A stretch of 33,023 nucleotides of DNA from Dehalococcoidales bacterium. Its GTDB lineage: Bacteria; Chloroflexota; Dehalococcoidia; Dehalococcoidales; RBG-16-60-22. This document shows, one piece after another, positions 8,580 through 15,948 of the stretch (its first letter is position 1; the number at the start of each line of letters is the position of its first letter). The stretch covers positions 1 to 33,023 of the forward strand of contig JAFGHK010000063.1 in assembly GCA_016930185.1 (NCBI GenBank). The letters run 5' to 3'. The notes under the pieces were generated by a model, which saw nothing but the letters and a program-made list of their open reading frames with translations, ran no database searches and had not been told where the DNA came from. Both the position numbers and the translations under genes were made by a program.

Positions 8580-8799
8580 TTTGGAGGTGAGGGGGAAGCC
8601 GTAATGCCCCTTGTCAGCTTCCCCCACATTTGAGGGAGGAGGGGGAAAATGTCTTGCAGGATTTACATCCTGCTTCCGAAATTCTAAGACTCTCCGGCAA
8701 TATAGATATCGTACAAAATACCTAAATTCGTTGGTTTATCGGGCAAATATGGGAATGTTAAAGCCGAAGTTGCAGATATAGAGGGACTATTTAGGGTTT
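8580..8799. repeat. Gene-free spacer with hairpin repeats
   Basis: Two hairpins are visible. GGGGGAAGC and GCTTCCCCC form an imperfectly looped stem at about 8589-8623, followed by a G-rich GAGGGAGGAGGGGG tract like the other dispersed repeats here. GCAGGAT (8656-8662) and ATCCTGC (8667-8673) form a perfect 7-bp stem with a TTAC loop. The rest, to 8799, is AT-rich with no supported gene. Confidence 0.5.
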
Positions 8800-9189
8800 T
8801 TATTGAAGGGAAAAATACAAGTCTAAGAGGATACTTAATGTCCTGGTTACATTAATTAGTTTTGTCGTTTCGGCCTTGGGGCCGGACGCGGTGTTAAGCC
8901 GCTTTTCGAGTTCGTCAACTAGGTTGGTTATTATTTTGCGGAGGTCTTCGGTGTCGTTTTTGTTTTTAAGGGCTGTAACCTGTGTTGTTACTTCCGGCGA
9001 AGCTACATCCTTGAGCTGACTCAAAGCCATGGATAGATTCAGGTCTTTCAGTCCCTGCAGGACACCCCTGACCTTTTTCCCTTGTTCCTGTCTATGGCGT
9101 TCCTGTTTGTCGTGCTCTTCCTGCTGCCGGGTAAATTGTTGTGAAAGACGCATCAACTCATCGATGCCGCTCTCTTCTTCTTCTGGCAT
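8800..9189 (-). CDS. Hypothetical coiled-coil protein downstream of tRNA-Gln
   Basis: A 129-aa protein with no recognised family. Residues 1-12 are acidic. About 10-45 form a Gln/Glu/Lys/Arg-rich helix, probably coiled coil (repeated QEEHDKQERHRQEQ). The remainder looks helical, with an amphipathic C-terminal segment ending in LLDLYFSLQ. No signal peptide or convincing membrane segment is present. The ATG at 9189 is preceded by an AAGGTAG Shine-Dalgarno sequence. The gene starts only 20 bases after the encoded CCA of the tRNA gene on the same strand, with no room for a separate promoter, so it probably shares the tRNA transcript. Function is unknown. Confidence 0.65.
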   Translation of the reverse strand: MPEEEESGIDELMRLSQQFTRQQEEHDKQERHRQEQGKKVRGVLQGLKDLNLSMALSQLKDVASPEVTTQVTALKNKNDTEDLRKIITNLVDELEKRLNTASGPKAETTKLINVTRTLSILLDLYFSLQ

Positions 9190-9209
9190 TTTATGCTACC
9201 TTGATGACA

Positions 9210-9283
9210 TGGCTGGGGAGGAAGGAGTTGAACCTTCACTTACGGATTCAGAGTCCGCTGTCCTACCATTAGACGACTCCCCA
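9210..9283 (-). tRNA. tRNA-Gln (anticodon CUG)
   Basis: A cloverleaf can be drawn on the minus strand. The acceptor stem is TGGGGAG paired with CTCCCCA. The D-loop contains AATGGTAGG. The anticodon stem GCGGA/TCCGT closes a seven-base loop CTCTGAA, with CTG at the anticodon position. The T-arm is GAAGG-TTCAACT-CCTTC. The discriminator G is followed by an encoded CCA. Length is 74 nt including CCA. A likely promoter lies upstream, with TATAAT at 9300-9295 on the minus strand. Confidence 0.93.
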
Positions 9284-9339
9284 ATACATATAAAATTATA
9301 TCATGTAGTATTATCCGGAGACAATAATTATGTATTCTA

Positions 9340-9369
9340 TTGACACTATCCCTGCTACGGAGCTATTGT
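9340..9369 (+). promoter_or_regulatory. Probable promoter of rnc
   Basis: TTGACA at 9340-9345 matches the -35 consensus and a weaker TATTGT follows at 9364-9369, 18 bp on. It is placed just upstream of the RNase III start. Confidence 0.4.
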
Positions 9370-9391
9370 TATTACAGAAAGGGGATTTCCC

Positions 9392-10093
9392 GTGCCGGAT
9401 ATCGCTGAACTTCAAAAAACACTCGGCGTCTCTTTCAAACGGCCTGCCTTGCTGGAGCAGGCGATTGTCCATAGTTCATATATTAATGAAAATCCCGCTT
9501 ATAATTTGGGTCATAACGAGAGAATGGAGTTCCTCGGCGATGCCGTCTTGAGTTTCGTCGTTGCTGATAAACTATATCGGGAATTCCCGGATTTTAGTGA
9601 AGGCAGGATGACCAGGCTGCGCGCGGTCCTGGTGCGTGGCGATACCCTGGCTAAAATCGCCAGGAATATAAAGCTGGGCAATTTTCTTTTAATGGGCAAG
9701 GGAGAAGAATCCAGCGGGGGGCGTAATAAAGCAGCCAACCTTGCCGGAGCGCTGGAAGCGGTAATAGCTGCAGTTTATCTTGACCTTGGGGCTAAAGCTG
9801 CCGCGAAAGTGGTTCACGGATTATTGGCTAAAGACTGGCAAAAACTCACCAGCCTGGAAGCTGATATCGACTATAAATCAAAATTGCAGGAATTCACACA
9901 GTCGAAATACCAGTCTACGCCGGTGTATCGTCTGGTGTCTGAAAGCGGCCCGGACCATAAAAAAGTGTTCCAGATAAAAGTAATTATTAACAAAAAGACT
10001 ATTGCTGCTGCCGAAGGAAAGAGCAAGAAGATGGCGGAAACGGAGGCAGCTCGTTTAGCCTTGCAGAAACTTACTGACGACTTTACGGTGTAG
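9392..10093 (+). CDS. rnc: Ribonuclease III
   Basis: A 233-aa double-strand-specific endoribonuclease used for rRNA and mRNA processing. The nuclease domain (about 5-150) contains the signature NERMEFLGDAVL (42-53), with E46 and D50 matching catalytic E41 and D45 of the E. coli enzyme. The dsRNA-binding domain covers about 158-228 and ends in the usual KKMAETEAARLAL helix. The second metal-binding pair is unusual: the segment reads LAGALEA, so E122 (E117 equivalent) is kept but the position of D114 is G119. Length is normal. The GTG at 9392 was chosen because an AAGGGGA Shine-Dalgarno sequence lies six bases upstream. A small basic protein and acylphosphatase follow on the same strand. Confidence 0.95.
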   Translation: MPDIAELQKTLGVSFKRPALLEQAIVHSSYINENPAYNLGHNERMEFLGDAVLSFVVADKLYREFPDFSEGRMTRLRAVLVRGDTLAKIARNIKLGNFLLMGKGEESSGGRNKAANLAGALEAVIAAVYLDLGAKAAAKVVHGLLAKDWQKLTSLEADIDYKSKLQEFTQSKYQSTPVYRLVSESGPDHKKVFQIKVIINKKTIAAAEGKSKKMAETEAARLALQKLTDDFTV

Positions 10094-10149
10094 TTTCTAT
10101 TTGGTAAACTGCATAAGAAGTACCTCAAATGCCTTAGCGAGGTGTTATT

Positions 10150-10299
10150 ATGGCTGGTCATGGAGATTATGCTCATCGGGAAAAGAAGAAATCAAAGAAA
10201 GACTCTAAGAAGATAGCTCCGATTACTGTGACATCTTCGCCGGTAGAAGTAGAAGTTGTCAGGAAGAAGCGGAAGCCCAGGGAGGAAGAAGAGGAATAG
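10150..10299 (+). CDS. Small charged, lysine-rich protein
   Basis: A 49-aa open frame between RNase III and acylphosphatase. The sequence is MAGHGDYAHREKKKSKK at the start, a short hydrophobic-polar centre (IAPITVTSSPVEVEVV), then a basic RKKRKPR stretch and a final run of five glutamates. It has an AGGTG Shine-Dalgarno sequence with about six-base spacing before the ATG at 10150. Composition suggests a disordered nucleic-acid- or ribosome-associated protein, but no family is recognised. The ribosome-binding site, same-strand position and absence of another gene in this gap support it as real. Confidence 0.6.
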   Translation: MAGHGDYAHREKKKSKKDSKKIAPITVTSSPVEVEVVRKKRKPREEEEE

Positions 10300-10343
10300 T
10301 CCTGCCTCGTCAGGTTTAAAAATCTTTCGGGGAGAGGTGGCTC

Positions 10344-10625
10344 ATGGCGGATATGGCGTCGCTCCGGGCGACTGTGCAGGGTCGTGTGCAGGGGGTCTTC
10401 TTTAGGGCCTTTGTTGAATCAGCAGCCGAACGACTAAACCTGAAGGGTTACGTGTGCAATCGGCCTGATGGCGAGGTTGAGGTCTTGGCGGAGGGAGAAA
10501 AGCCTGATTTGGAAAAGTTGGTTGAAAATCTTAAGCTTGGACCACCATCTGCGAGAGTGGAGAAAGTGCTTGTTGCCTGGGGCGAATATACCGGGTACTA
10601 TTCAAGATTCAGTATCAGGTATTAA
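10344..10625 (+). CDS. acyP: Acylphosphatase
   Basis: A 93-aa protein of typical family length. It carries the phosphate-binding signature as GRVQGVFFRAF (residues 13-23), with catalytic Arg21, and the catalytic Asn39 in VCNRPDG. The usual glycine before FR is phenylalanine here (VFFR instead of VGFR), a mild deviation. Acylphosphatases hydrolyse carboxyl-phosphate mixed anhydrides such as acetyl phosphate and 1,3-bisphosphoglycerate in the cytosol. A GGGGAGAGG Shine-Dalgarno region lies upstream of the ATG. It probably belongs to the rnc transcription unit and ends convergently against the DUF362 gene. Confidence 0.92.
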   Translation: MADMASLRATVQGRVQGVFFRAFVESAAERLNLKGYVCNRPDGEVEVLAEGEKPDLEKLVENLKLGPPSARVEKVLVAWGEYTGYYSRFSIRY

Positions 10626-10643
10626 CTCATCCACATTTTACAG

Positions 10644-11375
10644 TCAGGCTTCGAGTTCTACCTTGGCCGACTTAATCAGGTCAAGGTAGCTTATTTTTAG
10701 TCCTAGTGTATCGGCTACCTCGCGGTCCGCGTCATAAGGCTCCCCGATGAAAATTTTATCGTACTCCTCAATTTCGCCTTCGTTCGGGTCCTCTATGACG
10801 GTGAATTTCTGCCTTGCCTCTACAATACCCAAATCGAAAGGCAGTGTAAAATAAAGGTCGGCTAATACTTTATCAATTCCAAGGCTATACAGACTCTCCC
10901 AACCTCCCAGAGTATCCCCGCTGTACTTGCTGCTGGGCAGCAGCGAAAGCAAATTGGGTATAGTAAAGCTCCCGGAGCCGTTGTAAGTCTTTAGCGGGGC
11001 TACGGTTATCAGATAGTCGCTGGACAGTATTACATTAGGCACCCAGAAAGTCGGCACGGCAAAAGGCTTGGGCAGGGGATTATCCACCTCTACGAAGATG
11101 CAGTCCTTTACATCCAGCGTCAGTACGCGCGGGAAATTATAACCGAGAGCTTGGTAAATAGGCCTGGTTGGTACGCCGTATGGTGTTCCCTCCAGTAAAA
11201 TTATATCGGCATCACTAACCCTTCTGATGCTGGATATAATCGCAGCCAGCATCTCGGCACTGGTCGAAACAGGGTAGGGTAGCGGATAAGACGCGGTGGG
11301 CTTTATCAGAACACGCCGCGCTCTGGCTACGACCGAAGGTACTTTAAATACAAAATCCGAGGTATCAAAAATCAA
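10644..11375 (-). CDS. DUF362-type protein, last gene of the molybdenum-cofactor operon
   Basis: A 243-aa protein resembling the DUF362 family: early VLIKPTASYPLPYPVSTSAE, then IILLEGTPYG, and a central ITVAPLKTYNGSGSFTIPNLLSLLP (segments of the family's substrate-loop region). No ferredoxin-like cysteine cluster is present, unlike many DUF362 proteins. The start is a TTG at 11375 that overlaps the mobB stop as TTGA; an excellent GAGGAGG Shine-Dalgarno sequence lies five bases upstream and fixes this unusual start codon. The tight coupling to mobB suggests a role tied to the pterin cofactor or a protein using it, but this is inference. The biochemical function of the family is not established. 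Confidence 0.7.
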   Translation of the reverse strand: MIFDTSDFVFKVPSVVARARRVLIKPTASYPLPYPVSTSAEMLAAIISSIRRVSDADIILLEGTPYGVPTRPIYQALGYNFPRVLTLDVKDCIFVEVDNPLPKPFAVPTFWVPNVILSSDYLITVAPLKTYNGSGSFTIPNLLSLLPSSKYSGDTLGGWESLYSLGIDKVLADLYFTLPFDLGIVEARQKFTVIEDPNEGEIEEYDKIFIGEPYDADREVADTLGLKISYLDLIKSAKVELEA

Positions 11376-12022
11376 TGTTTCCTCCTCAAGGATACATGTA
11401 AATTTTTAACTTCACCGTTATTCTTCAAACCGGGTATCATGGCGGTAAGTGTGCGTGTCAATAGTCCTTCCAGATGAGGACTCACCTGTGCAGGTACGCC
11501 GTTGATAACCACTTTCAACTCATTGACGTTATTTGGGGAAAGTATCGTTTTTTCGATGATATCGGCTATTCCAGCCACGTCATCATGAGAAAATTGCGGA
11601 ACGCTAACGTCCAGCGGTTCGTCGGTCACTACCGCCAATAAAAACTTGGGGTCGGTCAGTAATTCCTTCCCCTGTCCGCTGCGGTGGACTTCTATCTTGG
11701 GATAATTGCTGCTTTTAAATCCTTCGGTCAGCAGGATATCAAAATCCCACAGCACGAAATTGGATATATCCTGTGGGTCGAAGTAGTCATCCATGCGTCG
11801 GTAAATCGCCAGGTGGTCCAGCGAATTGATAGCAGATAACTCGCTGCCTGCCTTGGTAAAACGCCAGGTATCCTTAGCAGCAGTATCCAGGTCATCTTTA
11901 TGGTGCGAGTGCTTGACGATAGCCACCTTATACTCCCGCTTTTTAAGCTCGGCAATTAGTTTTTCCAGCAGAGTTGTCTTGCCGGAGCTTGATTTGCCTA
12001 CTATAGATATAATCGAACGCAT
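11372..12022 (-). CDS. mobB: Molybdopterin-guanine dinucleotide biosynthesis adapter protein MobB
   Basis: A 216-aa P-loop GTP-binding protein. Walker A is GKSSSGKT (9-16), followed by the family stretch VAIVKHSHHKDDLDTAAKDTWRFTKAGS (36-63) and LTEGFKSSNYPKIEVHR, which carries the Walker B-like region. MobB assists MobA in attaching GMP to molybdopterin. The N-terminal 170 residues match the family; the last about 45 form a tail with VVINGVPAQVSPHLEGLLTRTLTAMIPGL, similar to the small tail domain seen in some MobB proteins. It is 13 bases downstream of moeA and overlaps the DUF362 gene by four bases. Confidence 0.92.
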   Translation of the reverse strand: MRSIISIVGKSSSGKTTLLEKLIAELKKREYKVAIVKHSHHKDDLDTAAKDTWRFTKAGSELSAINSLDHLAIYRRMDDYFDPQDISNFVLWDFDILLTEGFKSSNYPKIEVHRSGQGKELLTDPKFLLAVVTDEPLDVSVPQFSHDDVAGIADIIEKTILSPNNVNELKVVINGVPAQVSPHLEGLLTRTLTAMIPGLKNNGEVKNLHVSLRRKH

Positions 12023-12035
12023 ATTATCGTTTCCG

Positions 12036-13316
12036 CTAGATATTTACTTCTTCATTCCAGTCCAGCATTAGCGCCTGGACGGTATCGCCTTTATTTACTC
12101 TTTTAGTATCTTCCGGTATAATCACCAGGCCGTTAGCCAGGCTCATGGACGAAAGTATCCCCGAGCCCTGCGGGCCGGTCAACCTGGCATAGTAGTGTCC
12201 GTTACGTTTCTCGATAATTGCCCGGTCGTAGATACGCCTGCCGGCATTATTTTTAATTGTATCTTCAATAATCACGTCTATTGAGGGTTTGGCCAGGTTC
12301 TGCTTGCCCATCATTTTCAGCAGGGCAGGCCGCACGAAAAGCTCGAAGCTGACCATACAGCTGGTGACATTGCCCGGTAGTCCCAGATGGGGTATGCTTT
12401 TTGCCTTGCCGTTCCTGTCTTTGCCTTTTATCTTCCCGAAGGCCAAAGGTTTTCCCGGCTTTACGCGTACTTTCCAGAAGACCATTTCGCCATCCCTGGC
12501 CAGGATATCCTTCACCATGTCGTAATCGCCCATGGAGACCCCGCCGGTCGTCAGCAAAACATCTGCATCCTGCACCTGCTTCAGCTTTTTTACCAGTTCC
12601 TTTTCGTTGTCGCGTGCTATCCCCAGCATTCTAGGAATACCGCCGTAACGTTTGACCAGCCCGGCGATGCTATAAGCATTACTGTCGTGTATCTTGCCTT
12701 CGGGCAATGGTTTATCTAATTCTACTAGCTCGTCTCCTGTTGAAAGAATCGCTACAACTGGACGTCTGATTACTTTGACCTGACTCCGCCCGGCGGAAGC
12801 CATCAGTCCTATTTCCTGTGGTCTGATAACGGTCCCCTTTTTCAAAGTTGTCTTACCTTGAGCAATATCCTCTCCCGCCAGCCTGATATTCTGCCCGGGC
12901 TTTGTCTCGGCGAAGATAGACACCTGTCCTGGTCGCTGATTTGAAGAGGCATCTTTATTCTTTTGGTCGTCGGTGTCTTCAAACTGCACCACACTATCGG
13001 CGCCGGAGGGTATAGGGGCTCCGGTCATAATACGGATTGCAGTCCCCGGTACCACTTCTTTTTTAGAGATACCTCCGGCCACTACCGTATCGGTTACCTT
13101 GAGTGTTATTGGCGCTTTTTCATTCGCCCCTCTGGTGTCTTCCGACCGTACGGCAAAACCGTCCATGGCGGAATTATCCAGAGGCGGCACGTTGATATTA
13201 GAGACAATATCCTCGGCGAGAACCTGTCCCAGTGCTTCCATGATGGGGACAGTCTCCTCCTCCAGCACATTAACCTCGGCGAGTATCTTTTGCAGCGCTT
13301 CTTCAACGGTTAGCAT
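12036..13316 (-). CDS. moeA: Molybdopterin molybdenumtransferase MoeA
   Basis: A 426-aa protein, slightly longer than the usual 390-410. It inserts molybdate (or tungstate) into adenylylated molybdopterin. The order of motifs is as in the family: PPLDNSAMDGFAV (about 43-55), the Pro/Gly-rich TGAPIPSGADSVVQFE, a short extra linker (DDQKNKDASSNQRPGQ), then GDELV, HDSNAYSIAGLVKRYGG, the catalytic-domain signature TTGGVSMGDYDMVKD, and the GLPGNVTSC segment, and a C-terminal beta-barrel domain IV. The gene is two bases downstream of mobA. The Gln/Asn/Lys-rich insert around residues 115-130 is probably a surface loop. Confidence 0.94.
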   Translation of the reverse strand: MLTVEEALQKILAEVNVLEEETVPIMEALGQVLAEDIVSNINVPPLDNSAMDGFAVRSEDTRGANEKAPITLKVTDTVVAGGISKKEVVPGTAIRIMTGAPIPSGADSVVQFEDTDDQKNKDASSNQRPGQVSIFAETKPGQNIRLAGEDIAQGKTTLKKGTVIRPQEIGLMASAGRSQVKVIRRPVVAILSTGDELVELDKPLPEGKIHDSNAYSIAGLVKRYGGIPRMLGIARDNEKELVKKLKQVQDADVLLTTGGVSMGDYDMVKDILARDGEMVFWKVRVKPGKPLAFGKIKGKDRNGKAKSIPHLGLPGNVTSCMVSFELFVRPALLKMMGKQNLAKPSIDVIIEDTIKNNAGRRIYDRAIIEKRNGHYYARLTGPQGSGILSSMSLANGLVIIPEDTKRVNKGDTVQALMLDWNEEVNI

Positions 13317-13318
13317 TA

Positions 13319-13924
13319 CTATGTGGCTCCTCTAGCTATCGATTTCGCTTTTTCCAAATCTTCAATTGTGTTGATGTTAAAGAAACTCAGGTGTTTCGGG
13401 TCGAATCTGTCTATCTCCTCGGCTTCTATAAATTTGACCTTGACATAGTCAAATAGTTCAATAATTACTTTTTTGCCTTGTTCCAGTATTGAGTTAATGG
13501 GGCTAATGCAGTTTTTTGAATATATGGCATGCAACGGCTCGTATAATTTATTAACACGCGGTAGTATAAAATCATAACCGTCCGCAACCTTTATCATATA
13601 TCGCAACAATGGCTCGTTTAAAAATGGCATATCCGCAGCCACAACAAGATTATAAAACGAATCTGATTTTACTAATCCGGTATATATACCGCCTAAAGAA
13701 CCTTGCCCGGGGAAAATATCATTTACAATTTTTACTTTTATGTTTTTAGCTATACGGGTAAAGGCCCTCTCTTTCGCTGTAACTATTATTATTTCTTTGC
13801 TGATTGGGTCTATGAGGGATATTGCTTTTTCAAGCAGACTTGTGTTGCCGATTCTTTCTAATATTTTGTCGTGACCGAAGCGTATGCTTCTACCACCGGC
13901 TAGGATAATACAGCTTATATCCAA
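13319..13924 (-). CDS. mobA: Molybdenum cofactor guanylyltransferase MobA
   Basis: A 201-aa nucleotidyltransferase that transfers GMP from GTP to molybdopterin, giving the MGD cofactor of DMSO-reductase-family enzymes. The N-terminal nucleotide-binding loop is ILAGGRSIRFGHDK (6-19), a variant of the consensus LAGGxSxRMGxDK with Phe for Met. The VVAADMPFLNEPLL segment holds the metal-binding aspartate and substrate loop, and FFNINTIEDLEKAK closes the protein as in the family. It is the first gene of the four-gene minus-strand set and has its own promoter upstream. AT content is higher than in moeA. Confidence 0.92.
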   Translation of the reverse strand: MDISCIILAGGRSIRFGHDKILERIGNTSLLEKAISLIDPISKEIIIVTAKERAFTRIAKNIKVKIVNDIFPGQGSLGGIYTGLVKSDSFYNLVVAADMPFLNEPLLRYMIKVADGYDFILPRVNKLYEPLHAIYSKNCISPINSILEQGKKVIIELFDYVKVKFIEAEEIDRFDPKHLSFFNINTIEDLEKAKSIARGAT

Positions 13925-13960
13925 ATCGTCTGCCTGTTTTTAAACGCGAACGTAACCCCC

Positions 13961-13988
13961 TATATACTATTCTATCATAAAAAGTCAA
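13961..13988 (-). promoter_or_regulatory. Promoter of the mobA-moeA-mobB-DUF362 operon
   Basis: On the minus strand, TTGACT (13988-13983) and TATATA (13966-13961) are spaced by 16 bp, some 40 bases upstream of the mobA start. No ModE-like palindrome was seen here. Confidence 0.55.
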
Positions 13989-14007
13989 GAGAAAATAGAT
14001 GTAGTTT

Positions 14008-15309
14008 TTACGCTTTTCGGATTTGTTTGACTCGGGGATATTCCCAGTTCGTGTTATCGATGACCATATCCACTACTTTAGTAGGGGGATATTTCTTCAT
14101 ATATTTTACCTGCGCCGGTAGGTATTTTTCATCGTACTTACTTACATTTGCCTCTGAATCTCTTATAATAGCCCGTCTTTTGCTTTCTTCCAGCGGGATA
14201 TCGAGGAACACTTTATAGTCGATATATGAGTCTAATTCTTTCCTGAATAAAAATACTCCTTCAAAGATTACCATCGAATCTCGGTCTATTGAATATACCC
14301 TATCGACTTCATATTCATCCGTATCCGGGTCCAGAGCCTTGAGGCTTAATGATAAAGGTTTTTTTTCTTTGATAGGGGAAAGTAACTTCTCGATAATCAG
14401 ACCTGTATTAAAGCTGTTATTATAGTAATTATCTGCTTGGTCGGTGCCGGAATACCGAATCACCTTCGGGTTATGAAAGTCGTCCAGATGTATTAACTGC
14501 GTCTGGTGCCCATTTGTCTTAAAGTAAGTCTCCAGTGCCGATGCAAATTCCGTTTTCCCCGCCCCGTCAATCCCGTTTATCCCGATGATGAAAGCTTTAT
14601 CTTCCCGTTTTCTCTGCCTTATCTCTTCCTTAATCCTCTCAAAAATCGGCAGTTTACGGTCGAAGATAAAAAGAAGTTCGTCGAATTTATCAATCGAGAT
14701 ATCCGCCTGCTTAGGTTCGTCTCCACCGTATCCGAAGAGAACTCCGATGGACAAAGAATCCGTATCCCTGGCAGCCTCGATATCGTGAGACCTGTCGCCG
14801 ACCACCGCCGCCGTCAATCCCCCGAATTTTTCCTTGATTTTCCTGACAAGTTCCGGCTTGGTCAGATTGTTATGCTGTATGCATTCTATATAGTCTAAGT
14901 ACTCCCTGATGTTCAATGATGACATGACTATATCAAGGTACATTGCGGATGCGTTGGTATATTGCGCCAGCTTATAGCCGCGCTTTCTCAAGGTTGACAG
15001 CGTTTTCTTTACGCCAGGGTAAGGCTGTGCCATGTCGCGGAATGTGCCTTCATATTCTTTACGCACCCTTTCCCTGACCTCATCAATAGACAACTTGCTA
15101 TCCAGCGGCGTGATGAACTCGTAAAGACTGCCTTTAGCTGACGCCGTTGTTATCCCGAAGAACTGATTGATATCGTCCGGACTGAACTTTACCGGCCACC
15201 CCAGTTTGTTAAAGGCTCTCTTTACCGACTCATAAACGGCGGGAAGAGAAGGAATGATTGTCCCGTCCATATCAAAGATAATCAGGTTGACGTCGTTGGG
15301 ATTTATCAT
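14008..15309 (-). CDS. Fusion of HAD-family phosphatase and uridine-kinase-like P-loop domain
   Basis: A 433-aa two-domain protein. The N-terminal domain (about 6-215) is a HAD hydrolase of the phosphoglycolate-phosphatase type: motif I DMDGT (D13 and D15), motif II in YTNAS (T118), a lysine in the LTKPELV segment, and motif IV GDRSHDIEAA (D172, D176). The C-terminal domain (about 238-433) is a uridine-kinase/phosphoribulokinase-like P-loop kinase: Walker A GINGIDGAGKT (243-253), then HLDDFHNPKV and a VIFEGVFLF segment. Coupling a phosphatase to a kinase suggests handling of nucleotide or sugar phosphates, but the substrate is unknown. The ATG at 15309 overlaps the methyltransferase stop (TGATG), so translation is probably coupled. 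Confidence 0.85.
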   Translation of the reverse strand: MINPNDVNLIIFDMDGTIIPSLPAVYESVKRAFNKLGWPVKFSPDDINQFFGITTASAKGSLYEFITPLDSKLSIDEVRERVRKEYEGTFRDMAQPYPGVKKTLSTLRKRGYKLAQYTNASAMYLDIVMSSLNIREYLDYIECIQHNNLTKPELVRKIKEKFGGLTAAVVGDRSHDIEAARDTDSLSIGVLFGYGGDEPKQADISIDKFDELLFIFDRKLPIFERIKEEIRQRKREDKAFIIGINGIDGAGKTEFASALETYFKTNGHQTQLIHLDDFHNPKVIRYSGTDQADNYYNNSFNTGLIIEKLLSPIKEKKPLSLSLKALDPDTDEYEVDRVYSIDRDSMVIFEGVFLFRKELDSYIDYKVFLDIPLEESKRRAIIRDSEANVSKYDEKYLPAQVKYMKKYPPTKVVDMVIDNTNWEYPRVKQIRKA

Positions 15310-15935
15310 CAGGTTTTTCTAACGTAAATATAGCGCAATATATGGGTATGAGGACCGCTGCCGTGGTTTTCAGGGTCTTCCATAATGCCCGTTTCCAGTA
15401 TTTCCATGTTCTTGAAGTACGCCTTGAGGTCATCTTCATCAAAGTAATGGACAGGGCGGCCGGGCTTGCTTTCAAAAGTGTTTTTCTCTACTTGTTTGCC
15501 TTTGCCGTAGCTTTCCTCTTTTTCCGAAAAGACGGTGAAAAACATAAGCCCCTGTTTCTTTATCCTCCTGACGCATTGGTCGATAAAAAGTGGCCGGTCA
15601 TAATCACGGAAAAAATGGAGTACACTGTGACAATATAAAGCATCATAATTGTGTGCAAGGAAAGACATATCAAGAACGGTATCGTTAAATATCCTGGTAG
15701 CCGGGTCGAAACTGCGCGCTATATTACAGGCTTTTTCTGATATTTCAACACCCGCTACTTTGATGCCGGACGCCGAAAATAACCTTGTGTTCCTGCCGTA
15801 GCCTGACCCTGGCACCAGCAGCTTCTTGACATCATGGTCTTTAAAGAGCTGCAAAACGTATTCGGCAGTACGACTGGGTGTTTCGCCCCAGATTTTATCT
15901 TCCGTTATAAACCTGTTTTCCCAGTATTCGCTCAA
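15309..15935 (-). CDS. Class I SAM-dependent methyltransferase (TehB/TPMT-like)
   Basis: A 208-aa cytosolic methyltransferase. The N-terminus YWENRF-x-IWGETPSR is typical of the thiopurine-methyltransferase/TehB-like group. The SAM-binding glycine motif is VPGSGYGRNTRLF (41-53), followed by the acidic VAGVEIS strand and a YDALYCHSVLHFF motif IV region. The C-terminal part HYFDEDDLKAYFKNMEILETG is also family-like. In relatives the acceptor is a thiol, selenium or tellurium compound, or a small toxic molecule; no acceptor can be assigned here. It lies 13 bases after the metallo-hydrolase gene and overlaps the downstream fusion gene by one base. Confidence 0.85.
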   Translation of the reverse strand: MSEYWENRFITEDKIWGETPSRTAEYVLQLFKDHDVKKLLVPGSGYGRNTRLFSASGIKVAGVEISEKACNIARSFDPATRIFNDTVLDMSFLAHNYDALYCHSVLHFFRDYDRPLFIDQCVRRIKKQGLMFFTVFSEKEESYGKGKQVEKNTFESKPGRPVHYFDEDDLKAYFKNMEILETGIMEDPENHGSGPHTHILRYIYVRKT

Positions 15936-15948
15936 ACGACTCTCAATT

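Noticed and set aside
8706-8843. Plus-strand open stretch of about 45 codons (GLSGKYGNVKAEVADIEG...), protein-like in composition
   Set aside because: No start codon or ribosome-binding site, overlaps the 3' end of the minus-strand coiled-coil gene; at best a gene remnant, more likely chance.
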